Assembly (NCBI GenBank): GCA_964289745.1
Contig: CAXYMM010000001.1
Span: 868,001-932,000, forward strand
Direction of reading: 5' to 3'
Length of the DNA stretch: 64,000 bases
Source of the DNA: Ekhidna sp964289745
GTDB taxonomy: Bacteria; Bacteroidota; Bacteroidia; Cytophagales; Cyclobacteriaceae
Notes under the pieces: generated by a model
What the model was told of the DNA's origin: nothing
What the model saw: the letters and a program-made list of their open reading frames with translations, nothing else
Databases searched by the model: none
Translations under genes and position numbers: made by a program
In this document: positions 44,381 to 53,208 of the stretch, one piece after another
Numbering within the stretch: the stretch's first letter is position 1
Layout of the letters: each line of letters starts with the position of its first letter

Positions 44381-46237
44381 ATGAGAAAAATTTATTTATT
44401 AACAGCATTTGTTTGCGTGGGATGGACTGTCAAGGCACAGGATTCCCTCAAAACCGTTCAGCTGGACGATGTGGTGGTTACGGGTACTAAATCGGAAATA
44501 AAGATTGAAAAGTCGGGAAAATCAATCTTTAAAATCACACGAAAGGATATTGAAACTAGTGCCTATAGGCCTGTTGCTGATATTCTGAATGAAGTATCAG
44601 GGATACAGATGGATGGAAATTTTGGTCCATTGGGTGCCAATATTGGATACTTTGTTCGAGGAGCGTCAAGTAAGCGCACGCTAGTATTAATTGATGGAAT
44701 CCCCTTCAATGATGCTTCAGGAATAAATCAGACGTACGATTTCAGATTGCTCGATTTGAATCAAGTCGAATCTATCGAAATCCTTAAAGGGGGGCTAAGT
44801 ACGCTTTATGGAACAGGGGCAGCGGCCGGTGTAATCAATATCCAATTAAAAAAACCTGAAGAGGCGCAAGTTGCTGGCTCGATTGGGGCGGAGTATGGCA
44901 GCTTCAAGACGCGTTCTTTGCAGGGCAATGTGTCAGGAACGAATGATGAGTTTTCCTATCTTTTTTCGGGAAGCTACAAAAAATCAGATGGATTTTCTGC
45001 CGCATTAGACTCAACAAATTCTAGAAATTTTAGCAATGACGGTTATGAAGGCTACAACTTTCTAGGTAAGGTAGCCTATGACGTTAATAAGTCTTTGAAT
45101 ATTGGCCTAACTGTTGCATATGATGCGTTTGATACGGACTACGATGCAGGGGCTTTTGCTGATTCAGAAACTAATTTTTCAGAGTATAATCAATTGAGAA
45201 TTGGAATTACTCCCTCTTACAAGTGGGCAAACGGAAATGTAAAAAGTAATTTCTTTTACAGCAGGCTGGATCGTTTCTTTGATTCTTCGGGATTTATTTC
45301 AGACAATAATGCAAAAAATATTCAGGGAGATATTGTAGTAGATCAAAATTTGACTGGCGGTCTTAAGCTTGTTGGCGGGATCAATTACCAAAGCCTGGCT
45401 TACAGTCAGCCTGACTTCGAGGAGAAAAGCTTCAATATGGTGGATCCATATTTAACCTTTATTTACGACGTCAATAATTTCAATATTCAGGTTGGAGGTA
45501 GAATTAACAATCACAGTGATTATGGAACCAATTTTGTGTACAATATCAACCCATCCTATCTAATAAAATTTGATATATTTAACATAAAGCTCTTTTCATC
45601 ATATGCTACCTCATTTATCACTCCATCACTCTATCAACTTTATGGCCCTTTTGGGGCTAATTCGCAATTAGAGCCTGAAGAATCAAAATCCTTAGAGGGC
45701 GGCTTTGCCTTCTTGGGTGAAAAGTTCAACTTAAATGTGGTCTATTTCTATCGAAAAGATGAAAACCTTATTCTTTGGAACTCAATTGGACGCTCAGCAA
45801 CTTATGAGAATTCAAATAAAAAAATTGAAACGGATGGATTGGAATTTTCTGGAAGCTATCAGGTTTCTAAAAAATTATCCTTAGGGGGACACTATGCCCA
45901 TACGCAACGACTTAACGGTGGCGATGCTTTTAGGATACCGACAAATAAGTATAGCTTGTCTGTTTCTTATTTCCCGATTGAAAACCTAACTGCCAAGTTG
46001 ACCTATCTGCATACAGGAGCCCGTGACTTGCAGTATTTTGACAACAATACATTCAAATCTGTTTTGGTTGATGCGGAGGCATTTGATATAGTGGACCTTT
46101 CACTTTGCTATAAATGGAATTCATTGGCTATTTCTGGGACTATTAATAATCTTTTGAATGAAAGATATCAAGCCATTGCTGGATATACAGCTGTCAAGAG
46201 AAATTACAACTTACGTATTCGTTACATTTTTAACTAG
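44381..46237 (+). CDS. btuB: TonB-dependent vitamin B12 receptor
   Basis: The 618-residue outer-membrane receptor has a signal peptide (MRKIYLLTAFVCVGWTVKAQ), a TonB box-like VQLDDVVVTGTK, a plug domain (about 30-150: RPVADILNEVSGIQMDG, FVRGASSKRTLVLIDGIPFND, VESIEILKGGLSTLYGTGAAAGVINI, in parts) and a 22-strand barrel ending in RIRYIFN. The riboswitch directly upstream identifies cobalamin as the ligand. Unlike SusC-type receptors it lacks the extra N-terminal carboxypeptidase-like domain. Confidence 0.93.
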   Translation: MRKIYLLTAFVCVGWTVKAQDSLKTVQLDDVVVTGTKSEIKIEKSGKSIFKITRKDIETSAYRPVADILNEVSGIQMDGNFGPLGANIGYFVRGASSKRTLVLIDGIPFNDASGINQTYDFRLLDLNQVESIEILKGGLSTLYGTGAAAGVINIQLKKPEEAQVAGSIGAEYGSFKTRSLQGNVSGTNDEFSYLFSGSYKKSDGFSAALDSTNSRNFSNDGYEGYNFLGKVAYDVNKSLNIGLTVAYDAFDTDYDAGAFADSETNFSEYNQLRIGITPSYKWANGNVKSNFFYSRLDRFFDSSGFISDNNAKNIQGDIVVDQNLTGGLKLVGGINYQSLAYSQPDFEEKSFNMVDPYLTFIYDVNNFNIQVGGRINNHSDYGTNFVYNINPSYLIKFDIFNIKLFSSYATSFITPSLYQLYGPFGANSQLEPEESKSLEGGFAFLGEKFNLNVVYFYRKDENLILWNSIGRSATYENSNKKIETDGLEFSGSYQVSKKLSLGGHYAHTQRLNGGDAFRIPTNKYSLSVSYFPIENLTAKLTYLHTGARDLQYFDNNTFKSVLVDAEAFDIVDLSLCYKWNSLAISGTINNLLNERYQAIAGYTAVKRNYNLRIRYIFN

Positions 46238-46270
46238 TGTGGGTGAAGAGTTTCTTCTCCCCTTACTATT

Positions 46271-46969
46271 ATGAACATGGGGAAAAAACTAATGAGTTGG
46301 AGTGGAGGTAAGGACTGTACAATGGCTCTTTACCAATACATGAAAGAATCAGGAAGCGAACCTGATGGGCTGCTTACGGCTTACAGTGCTAAATTCAATC
46401 GAGTGACCATGCATGGTGTCCCCATCCGCTTTATTGAAGCACAAGCAGATGCGCTCAACATCCCACTATACACATTAGCATTACCAGACAATCTAACGGA
46501 TAGCTTATATGAAGAACTACTTCTTGAAATGTATCAGGAATTCATTGCCAGGGGCTATGAAGAAGAGATTTTTGGCGACATCTTTCTGGAAGACTTAAGA
46601 GACTATCGGATCAGGCAACTAGACGAAGTTGGACTGAAGTATCAATTTCCATTATGGCAGAGAGATACCTCGATATTGATACGAGAGTTTCTTTCGCATG
46701 GGTTTAAGACAATGATTGTGAGCGTGAATGGAACGCTACTTCCAAAGGAGTTCGCAGGAATAACCATTGATGATTCCTTCATCAACAACTTGCCTGAAGG
46801 AATTGATCCATGTGGAGAGAATGGCGAATTCCACACTTTCGTTTATAATAGTCCTATTTTTAATAATGAAATATCTTTTCAAAAGGGCGAGACAATCAAA
46901 AGGCAATACATTTCTAGAGTTGATGAAAATGTAGTCAGTTATTGGTTTATCGATTTGGTAGAAAAGTAA
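46271..46969 (+). CDS. Dph6-like PP-loop ATPase in the B12 locus
   Basis: A 232-residue cytoplasmic enzyme with the PP-loop ATP pyrophosphatase motif SWSGGKDCTMALYQYM at the start, TMHGVPIRFIEAQADALNIPL near residue 41, EIFGDIFLEDLRDYR near 97, FPLWQRDTSILIREFL near 122, and GENGEFHTFVYN near 185, all features of the diphthine--ammonia ligase family. Bacteria lack diphthamide, so the named reaction cannot be the real one. Co-transcription with riboswitch-controlled btuB (33-base gap) suggests an ATP-dependent amidation or activation step in cobamide salvage. ATG 46277 is a possible alternative start. Confidence 0.82.
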   Translation: MNMGKKLMSWSGGKDCTMALYQYMKESGSEPDGLLTAYSAKFNRVTMHGVPIRFIEAQADALNIPLYTLALPDNLTDSLYEELLLEMYQEFIARGYEEEIFGDIFLEDLRDYRIRQLDEVGLKYQFPLWQRDTSILIREFLSHGFKTMIVSVNGTLLPKEFAGITIDDSFINNLPEGIDPCGENGEFHTFVYNSPIFNNEISFQKGETIKRQYISRVDENVVSYWFIDLVEK

Positions 46970-47377
46970 AAACCAACCTCTATATTTCTTATGTTAAGAA
47001 GAATAGCTCGAGATTATCGTATCGATATTTATAATTAAGCAATTCCTTTACGGGAATTAAAATAATTCCCTTCTTACCTCTGGCACATCAGTAATTCTCA
47101 TCTTAATAATCTACCTAGTAGAATCCCATCGATCAATTCTCCTACTTATATTTTTATCGTTCAAGTGATTGCTCTTAGTTAAAGCAATGGCTTTGCTTAA
47201 AGACACAAAACCTCCTTCCAACGTACCAGTTCTAAAGTCTTGAAAGGAGACATCATCGAGCGAAATGGAATTAAAATATACGAGGAAGCAGATGCGACTA
47301 AAGAATAGTTTAAGCAATCTTAGGGAATTAAAAAAGGTCTTTTCACAATCGTGAATCTCATATTATGGTTCGTACTC
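46970..47377. other. spacer with a possible gene remnant
   Basis: About 400 AT-rich bases. On the minus strand 47111-47317 holds a TTG-started frame with an N-terminal hydrophobic stretch and DDVSFQDFRTGTLE, which faintly recalls small Bacteroidota DFRTGTF-type lipoproteins, but it lacks their C-terminal part. I treat it as unproven. A short hairpin GGAATT/AATTCC lies near 47054-47070. Confidence 0.35.
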
Positions 47378-47866
47378 TCACCATTTCAGAGTCGTGTTGT
47401 TTAATGCTAACTTCTTTACAAGATGATTGCATTTTTCTTTTACTCTTTCCTGATTCGGATGACTGATTAAAAAATATTGCTCATCGGAATCGATCACAAC
47501 ATAGGCTCGATATTCTTGGTCAGAAAAAAACGCTTGATTATTTGATAGGGTGTGGTATTTTTTTTTTGTCTTTACCTTTTTAACCAAGATTTCTTTGATC
47601 GAACTAAAGACAATTTTTTTCCCAAACTTGAAGCCCATCGCCCAATTTCCCTTAAAAAGGATATGCCTTTCTTCATCGATGATGATCAAACTTGTGGCAA
47701 ACCATATTGCAGGTACAAGAAACGACAATATAATCGCAACAAAAATAGAATACGGTTCACTCAGAAGCACCAAAGCTTTGAAAATTGCACCCATCAGAAT
47801 TAAAGCTATAACGAACCTGAATGGGAGGGATAAAGCTTTGCCTTGATTAATTCGAACTACTCTCAT
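47378..47866 (-). CDS. hypothetical membrane protein
   Basis: A 162-residue protein with two helices at about residues 15-60 (FRFVIALILMGAIFKALVLL and IFVAIILSFLVPAIWFATSL) and a soluble C-terminal half (IIIDEERHILFKGNWAMGFK, then KIVFSSIKEILVKKVKTKKK), resembling PH-like small membrane proteins. No specific family could be named. It is monocistronic and divergent from the Lon-N gene, 75 bases away. Confidence 0.7.
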   Translation of the reverse strand: MRVVRINQGKALSLPFRFVIALILMGAIFKALVLLSEPYSIFVAIILSFLVPAIWFATSLIIIDEERHILFKGNWAMGFKFGKKIVFSSIKEILVKKVKTKKKYHTLSNNQAFFSDQEYRAYVVIDSDEQYFLISHPNQERVKEKCNHLVKKLALNNTTLKW

Positions 47867-47941
47867 CTAAAGTAAAATTACCGAAACCATTTATCAGATA
47901 TTTAGTTCTACCGTCGTAGAGAAGCTCAAAATGTTTTGAGG

Positions 47942-48571
47942 ATGCAAGTAATTCCCCTTTTTCCATTGAATTTAGTTGCTTTTCCGGGTGAAGAGGTGAA
48001 CCTTCATATATTCGAACCACGATATAAGCAACTGATAAATGACTGTCTGGACAATTCAGGCATTTTCGGTATTCCTTCGTATGTGCTTAATAAAATTGAA
48101 TTGGGCACTAGGGTTGTCATAACTGAAGTAACTAAAAAGTATGACGATGGAAGGATGGACATAAAAACGAAAGCACTAAGTGCTTTTCGAGTAAAAGATT
48201 ATTGGAATCCATGGGGTGGAAAGCTTTATGCAGGTGGCGAGGTAGAGGTGATAGACGCAAAGGATACCGAAACCGACATGCTTTTGCTTTTAAAAGTGAA
48301 GGAAATGTCAAGCCAGTTGTTTGCGTGGCTTGATGCTGAGGAATATCCTGATGTGTCTAAAATAAATTCTGTCTATGAAATCGGTCATAAAATTGGGTTG
48401 AAGTTAGAGGAAGAGTATAATTTATTGGCCATTCAAGATGAGAATGAACGCTTGCAATACGTCATCAAACACCTAAATAAACTATTACCTGCGTTGGAGA
48501 GAGCCTATTATGCCCAAGAGCGAATTAAACAAAATGGACACTTCAAGCATCTTGATCCGCTCGAATTTTAG
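47942..48571 (+). CDS. Lon N-terminal substrate-binding domain protein
   Basis: A 209-residue protein consisting only of the LON substrate-binding domain: VIPLFPLNLVAFPGEEVNLHIFEPRYKQLINDCL near the start (in parts), then GTRVVITEVTKKYDDGRMDI. There is no AAA or protease domain, so it is not a protease. Such stand-alone domains are found in many bacteria and their role is unclear. ATG 47942 is preferred to a TTG two codons earlier. The full Lon protease is encoded separately at 59.6 kb. Confidence 0.85.
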   Translation: MQVIPLFPLNLVAFPGEEVNLHIFEPRYKQLINDCLDNSGIFGIPSYVLNKIELGTRVVITEVTKKYDDGRMDIKTKALSAFRVKDYWNPWGGKLYAGGEVEVIDAKDTETDMLLLLKVKEMSSQLFAWLDAEEYPDVSKINSVYEIGHKIGLKLEEEYNLLAIQDENERLQYVIKHLNKLLPALERAYYAQERIKQNGHFKHLDPLEF

Positions 48572-48614
48572 TATTTCACACTATTTCTTGTTGATTCCTT
48601 TTTAATTTCCCGCA

Positions 48615-49073
48615 ATGTTTAACATTAGTGGATTTGGTATTGTCTTGCTGTTTATAGTTGGAGGAATATCCTTTCTGTTAGTTACCTTATTAGTAGCCAA
48701 GATTTTAAGACCAAATCGCCCTAACCCAGAAAAAAATTCAATTTATGAGTCAGGTGAAGAACCTGCTGGCTCAGCTTGGGGTCAGTTCAATATTAGATTT
48801 TATGTAGTAACACTTGTTTTTCTTTTATTTGAAGCTGAGTTGGTCTTTTTATTTCCATGGGCTGCTGTATTCGGAAAATTGGAATTCGTTGAAGAAACAA
48901 ATGGACTTTGGTCTATTTTGTCCATGACAGAAGCATTCATTTTTATTGTTATACTCGCTATCGGTTTGGCCTATGTTTGGGCCAATGGTATGTTAAATTG
49001 GGTTAGAAACGCTCAAAAGAAAAGTACTTTTAAGTCCAAAGTTCCAAATAGTGCTTACGCCAAGTTTAGCTAA
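48615..49073 (+). CDS. nuoA: NADH-quinone oxidoreductase subunit A
   Basis: A 152-residue membrane subunit of complex I with three helices; the family signature YESGEEPAGSAWGQFNIRFY lies near residue 44 and FLLFEAELVFLFPWA near 74, including the conserved Glu residues of the proton path. The C-terminal extension is usual in Bacteroidota. Its stop overlaps the nuoB start by one base, so translation is coupled. Confidence 0.93.
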   Translation: MFNISGFGIVLLFIVGGISFLLVTLLVAKILRPNRPNPEKNSIYESGEEPAGSAWGQFNIRFYVVTLVFLLFEAELVFLFPWAAVFGKLEFVEETNGLWSILSMTEAFIFIVILAIGLAYVWANGMLNWVRNAQKKSTFKSKVPNSAYAKFS

Positions 49074-49615
49074 TGAATAATGTGGATTATACAAGTTTCG
49101 AGAAAATTAAGACAGGAGAAAGCGGCATAATCGTTTCTAGCCTAGATGACCTATTGAATTGGGCGAGGCTGAGTAGCTTATGGCCAATGGGATTTGGGCT
49201 GGCATGTTGTGCTATAGAGTTTATGTCGACTGCCTCTTCAGCTTATGACCTCGACCGCTTTGGGGTGATTCCACGAAACTCTCCTCGACAATCAGATGTA
49301 ATGATTGTATCTGGCACTGTTACTTTTAAAATGGCAGAACGGGTAAAAAGACTTTATGAGCAAATGGCTGAGCCTAGATATGTTATATCAATGGGTTCTT
49401 GTGCAAATTGTGGTGGACCATACTGGGAGCATGGATATCATGTTTTGAAAGGAGTAGATCGGGTAATCCCTGTCGATGTGTATGTGCCTGGATGCCCGCC
49501 AAGGCCAGAAGCTTTAATTGGAGGGTTTTTGAAGCTACAGGAAAAGATAAGAGGAGAATCCATTTTGGCACCAAAAGGAGTTGAAAAGTTATTAAGGGAG
49601 AGAGATGCAATTTGA
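49073..49615 (+). CDS. nuoB: NADH-quinone oxidoreductase subunit B
   Basis: A 180-residue subunit that carries cluster N2, the last Fe-S centre before quinone. The four ligand cysteines are intact: the tandem pair in GLACCAIEFM near residue 41, SCANCGGPYWEHGY near 107 and PGCPPRPEAL near 141. RVKRLYEQMAEPRYVISMG is also typical. It overlaps nuoC by 11 bases. Confidence 0.95.
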   Translation: MNNVDYTSFEKIKTGESGIIVSSLDDLLNWARLSSLWPMGFGLACCAIEFMSTASSAYDLDRFGVIPRNSPRQSDVMIVSGTVTFKMAERVKRLYEQMAEPRYVISMGSCANCGGPYWEHGYHVLKGVDRVIPVDVYVPGCPPRPEALIGGFLKLQEKIRGESILAPKGVEKLLRERDAI

Positions 49616-50111
49616 AAGCATACTAAGCCTGCTGAAGAAACATTTTTCCACGGTCAGTATTACAATTGTTGAAAATGCTTCACCTAAAACAATCCAAGTA
49701 CCACACGAGCATTTACTCTCCATATGTGCTTTTCTTTTGGAAAATAATCAGTTGTATTTCGATTCACTTTCATGTTTGACGGGCGTCGACAACGGGGTCG
49801 AAGCAGGAACTGTAGAGGTAATATACCACTTATACAGTATTCCAAATGGATTCGAATTAGGGCTAATGGTTGTTTTGGATCGTGAGCGTCCAGAGGTAAA
49901 CTCTGTGGCTACGATATGGAAGGCCGCAAATTGGCACGAACGCGAAGCATATGATCTGGTCGGCATCAGGTTTAAGAATCATCCTGATTTAAGACGAATA
50001 TTACTGCCAGAAGATTGGGAGGGACACCCCCTAAGAAAAGACTATGAAACACAGGAGTTTTATCATGGCATAAAAGTGAAATATGAAAGAAGACCGAGCG
50101 ATGAACGATAA
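49605..50111 (+). CDS. nuoC: NADH-quinone oxidoreductase subunit C
   Basis: A 168-residue peripheral-arm subunit (30-kDa family): SIPNGFELGLMVVLDRERPEV near residue 66 (in part), IWKAANWHEREAYDLVGIRF near 105, and HPDLRRILLPEDWEGHPLRKDY near 126 (in part), which is the family signature. ATG 49605 is preceded by AGGGAGAG. Its end overlaps the start of nuoD. Confidence 0.95.
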   Translation: MQFESILSLLKKHFSTVSITIVENASPKTIQVPHEHLLSICAFLLENNQLYFDSLSCLTGVDNGVEAGTVEVIYHLYSIPNGFELGLMVVLDRERPEVNSVATIWKAANWHEREAYDLVGIRFKNHPDLRRILLPEDWEGHPLRKDYETQEFYHGIKVKYERRPSDER

Positions 50112-51318
50112 AGCTCAATTAACTGCGCCTAGTTCTAAATTAAAAGAGTCTGTTCCATTAAAGTACAAAGAATCAGACCTTAATACCGAGGAAATGATCA
50201 TCAATGTGGGGCCTCAGCACCCTGCCACTCACGGAGTCCTTCGATTGGAGGTAGTGACGGACGGCGAACTGGTAGTGGATGTAGTGCCGCATCTTGGTTA
50301 CCTCCATCGTTGTTTTGAAAAGCATGCTGAGGCACTTGATTACAATCAAATTATTCCATATACAGATAGAATGGACTATGTGTCCGCCATGAATAATGAA
50401 TGGGCGTTTGTGATGGGCGTTGAAAAAATGCTTGGAATAGCTCAGGAAATTCCAATGCGAATAGAATACATACGTGTTTTAGTTTCTGAACTAAATCGAA
50501 TCGCCTCGCACTTTGTAGCAATGGGTACCTATGGGCTTGATATCGGAGCCTTTACCCCTTTCTTATGGATGATGCGTGATCGTGAGCATATACTCCGCAT
50601 GCTGGAATGGGCAAGTGGCGCAAGAATGCTCTATAACTATATCTGGGTGGGGGGGATCTTCTATGATCTTCCTGTGGGCTTTGAAGAGCGCACGAAAGAA
50701 TTTGTAGATTATTTAAGACCAAAGCTGAAAGAGTTAGAGACAATCCTGATAAGCAATAAAATATTTATCGAACGAACGTCTAATGTTGGGGTTTTGGATA
50801 GAGACCTAGCCATTAATTATGGTGTTACTGGACCAAACTTAAGAGCTTCTGGGCTGAGGTTCGACTTACGCAAAGTAGATGGATATAGTGTGTACCCAGA
50901 GTTGGACTTCAATATCCCGATTGGAGAAGGTATGCAAGGAAGTGTTGGCGATTGCTGGGATCGAACTTGGGTTCGCTTTCAGGAATGTTGGGAGTCCTTA
51001 AGGCTGATTGAACAGTGCGTAGAAAAGCTAACAGCAGAACATAAACGAACAAGAACATTTGATCCTCATGAAAAAGTCCTTAAAAAAATAAGACCTAAGG
51101 CACAAGACCTGTATGTTCGTGCAGAGAACCCTAAAGGAGAATTAGGTTTCTTTTTTCGAGCAGATGGTAGGTCTGATCAACCTTTTAGGTGCAAAGCTAG
51201 AGGCCCCAGTTTCTGCAACCTTGCTGTACTTCCTGAAATTAGTAGAGGTTATATGATGGGAGATTTGTTTGCCATTGTAGGCTCTTTAGATTTTGTAATG
51301 GGAGAGGTAGACAGATGA
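50101..51318 (+). CDS. nuoD: NADH-quinone oxidoreductase subunit D
   Basis: A 405-residue 49-kDa subunit that forms the quinone pocket with NuoB: NVGPQHPATHGVLRLEV near residue 33, HLGYLHRCFEKHAE near 66, YTDRMDYVSAMNNEWAF near 88, GGIFYDLPVGF near 184 and GRSDQPFRCKARGPSF near 360. It ends in LDFVMGEVDR, the usual C-terminus, so the gene is complete. ATG 50101 (SD-like GAAAGAAG) is chosen; an in-frame ATG at 50083 is possible. Confidence 0.94.
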   Translation: MNDKAQLTAPSSKLKESVPLKYKESDLNTEEMIINVGPQHPATHGVLRLEVVTDGELVVDVVPHLGYLHRCFEKHAEALDYNQIIPYTDRMDYVSAMNNEWAFVMGVEKMLGIAQEIPMRIEYIRVLVSELNRIASHFVAMGTYGLDIGAFTPFLWMMRDREHILRMLEWASGARMLYNYIWVGGIFYDLPVGFEERTKEFVDYLRPKLKELETILISNKIFIERTSNVGVLDRDLAINYGVTGPNLRASGLRFDLRKVDGYSVYPELDFNIPIGEGMQGSVGDCWDRTWVRFQECWESLRLIEQCVEKLTAEHKRTRTFDPHEKVLKKIRPKAQDLYVRAENPKGELGFFFRADGRSDQPFRCKARGPSFCNLAVLPEISRGYMMGDLFAIVGSLDFVMGEVDR

Positions 51319-51356
51319 TCAAATACAAGATTGATCAAATTAGAGAAGCCGATTAA
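51315..51356 (+). pseudogene. 13-codon stub at the position of the next nuo gene
   Basis: An ATG overlapping the nuoD stop (ATGA) opens a frame MIKYKIDQIREAD that ends after 13 codons. The overlap has the form of translational coupling seen between the other nuo genes, so this may be the start of a lost nuoE or other nuo gene. It could equally be chance. Confidence 0.3.
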
Positions 51357-51819
51357 TACACCGCCAAATACTGATGATTCCAGTAAATTAATTAGCATAA
51401 TGCATTAATTTTTTCAAATTGAGTATTGCTTTAATAAGTCACTAAGACAAAGTTATTGGGTAGACAGTCTGTATGAATTTCATGATGTCTTTATCATTCA
51501 GTACTTAGGGTCAAAGAAAGTCCTATTCTCAAAGCAAACTCCAAGTACAAATGCATTCGAAAGAAAAGTACGAATGAGTTTGGTATAGGTATAATCGAGT
51601 TGATAAGGAATTTTCAATGTTAATAAAAATTGCATTTTTTAAAGAATTTTGAAATGAAAAACTGCAAAAAAACTCAGAATATTCTTTTTATAAAAATCAA
51701 GAGTAAAAGAGATTTTTTTCCCAATTTTTTTTCGATCATATTTGAGAGCCTTTCATATTTTATGGAAGTCGCTAAGCCAAAATATAAACCACAAAACACT
51801 ACTCATAATTCACCCTAAA
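51357..51819. other. spacer between nuoD and dnaA
   Basis: About 460 AT-rich bases. I looked for DnaA boxes (TTATnCACA) on both strands and saw none, so there is no support for an origin here. No remnants of nuoE-N were recognised. The dnaA promoter should be here, but no exact TAnnTTTG box was found. Confidence 0.5.
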
Positions 51820-53208
51820 ATGCATCAAATCATTTGGAAAAACTGCCTTAAAGTCATTAAAGAACGCATTCCCAATCAAAGTTTCCAAACATGGTTTGAA
51901 CCTATAAAACCTTTAAAGTCAGAGGGTAATGTACTCACTATTCAAGTACCAAATCAATTTTTTTATGAATGGTTAGAAGAACATTTTGTTCATATCCTAA
52001 AAGAAGCTATTTCCAATGAAATGGGTGTGGGTGCGAGATTGGAATATTCTGTTGTAGTGAATGACGAAAAATCAGGGACGTTAAGTGAAACTCCCCTGAA
52101 AATCAGCAACCTAGAAGGTAGAAGGGGTACTAATAACCGAACGATAAATATTGATTTTATCAAAGACCTTAACAGCGAGAATAGTTTGAATCAAACTTAC
52201 ACGTTTGATAATTTTATAGAAGGAGATTGTAATAGGCTTGGAAGATCAGCAGGATTTGCAGTTGCAAAAAAACCTGGAGTAACGTCTTTCAATCCACTTA
52301 TGATTTACGGAGGCGTGGGATTAGGGAAAACACATTTGGTGCAAGCAATCGGAAATCATATTCTCAAAGAGGATGCTAATAAGAAAATTAATTATGTAGC
52401 CTCTGAGAAGTTTACAAACCAGTTTATCAACTCTTTAAGGAATAATAATGTCCAGCATTTTATTGCTTATTATCGAGAGTCAGATGTGCTGATATTAGAT
52501 GATATCCAGTTTTTGAGGGATAAAGAAAAAACGCAAGAAATCTTTTTTCACATTTTTAATCATTTACATCAAGCGGGCAAACAAATTATTATGACGAGTG
52601 ATTGTGCACCGAAAGATCTGAGGGGTCTGCAGGAACGACTTGTCTCCCGATTTAAATGGGGCTTAACGGCGGATCTTCAACATCCGGCTTTCGAAACTCG
52701 AATGGCCATAATCCAAAGAAAAATTCAAGAGGACGGCATAAATATTGCAACCGAGGTGGTGGAATACATTGCATACACGGTCGATACTAATATAAGAGAA
52801 CTTGAAGGAGTAGTTGTCTCGTTGATCGCTCATGCTTCGTTGATGCGTGTCGAAGCTGATTTAGAACTGGCCAAGAAAGTTTTAAAGAATATTGTTAAAG
52901 AAATTGATTCTGAGGTGGGTATCGATTACATCCAGAAAACAGTATCTGATTTCTTCAGGGTATCGCAAGATGACCTCAAAGCCAAGACCAGGAAAAAGGA
53001 AATCGTAATCGCGCGTCAGGTAGCAATGTATTTCTCCAAAGACTACACCAACCATTCCTTAAAATCTATTGGGTATCATTTTGGAGGAAGAGATCACAGT
53101 ACCGTTATCCATGCGCTGCAGTCCGTCAATGATATGCTTGACACCGATTCTAAATTTAGGTATTCCGTAGATGAGTTAAAGAAAAAATTGAAGATGCGTA
53201 CTACTTAG
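51820..53208 (+). CDS. dnaA: chromosomal replication initiator protein DnaA
   Basis: The 462-residue initiator has domain I (CLKVIKERIPNQSFQTWFEPIKPL), a short linker, the AAA+ domain (TFDNFIEGDCNRLG, Walker A GGVGLGKTHLVQAIGNH near residue 165, Walker B DVLILDDIQFLRD near 224) and the DNA-binding domain IV (IARQVAMYFSKDYTNHSLKSIG, then FGGRDHSTVIHA near 430). ATG 51820 matches the family start; in-frame upstream codons have no counterpart. Its stop overlaps the converging HtrA gene by four bases. Confidence 0.96.
   Translation: MHQIIWKNCLKVIKERIPNQSFQTWFEPIKPLKSEGNVLTIQVPNQFFYEWLEEHFVHILKEAISNEMGVGARLEYSVVVNDEKSGTLSETPLKISNLEGRRGTNNRTINIDFIKDLNSENSLNQTYTFDNFIEGDCNRLGRSAGFAVAKKPGVTSFNPLMIYGGVGLGKTHLVQAIGNHILKEDANKKINYVASEKFTNQFINSLRNNNVQHFIAYYRESDVLILDDIQFLRDKEKTQEIFFHIFNHLHQAGKQIIMTSDCAPKDLRGLQERLVSRFKWGLTADLQHPAFETRMAIIQRKIQEDGINIATEVVEYIAYTVDTNIRELEGVVVSLIAHASLMRVEADLELAKKVLKNIVKEIDSEVGIDYIQKTVSDFFRVSQDDLKAKTRKKEIVIARQVAMYFSKDYTNHSLKSIGYHFGGRDHSTVIHALQSVNDMLDTDSKFRYSVDELKKKLKMRTT

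Noticed and set aside
46238..46270. Hairpin between btuB and the Dph6-like gene
   Set aside because: GGTGAAGAG/CTTCTCCCC pairs imperfectly and has no T run; the two genes are more likely co-transcribed.
47111..47317. 68-codon minus-strand frame with a DFRTGTLE-like segment
   Set aside because: Needs a TTG start, lacks the C-terminal half of the small lipoproteins it faintly resembles, and the match is too weak to call even as a pseudogene.
51357..51819. Possible replication origin upstream of dnaA
   Set aside because: No TTATnCACA boxes or AT-rich repeat cluster could be found on either strand; in Bacteroidota dnaA is often away from the origin.
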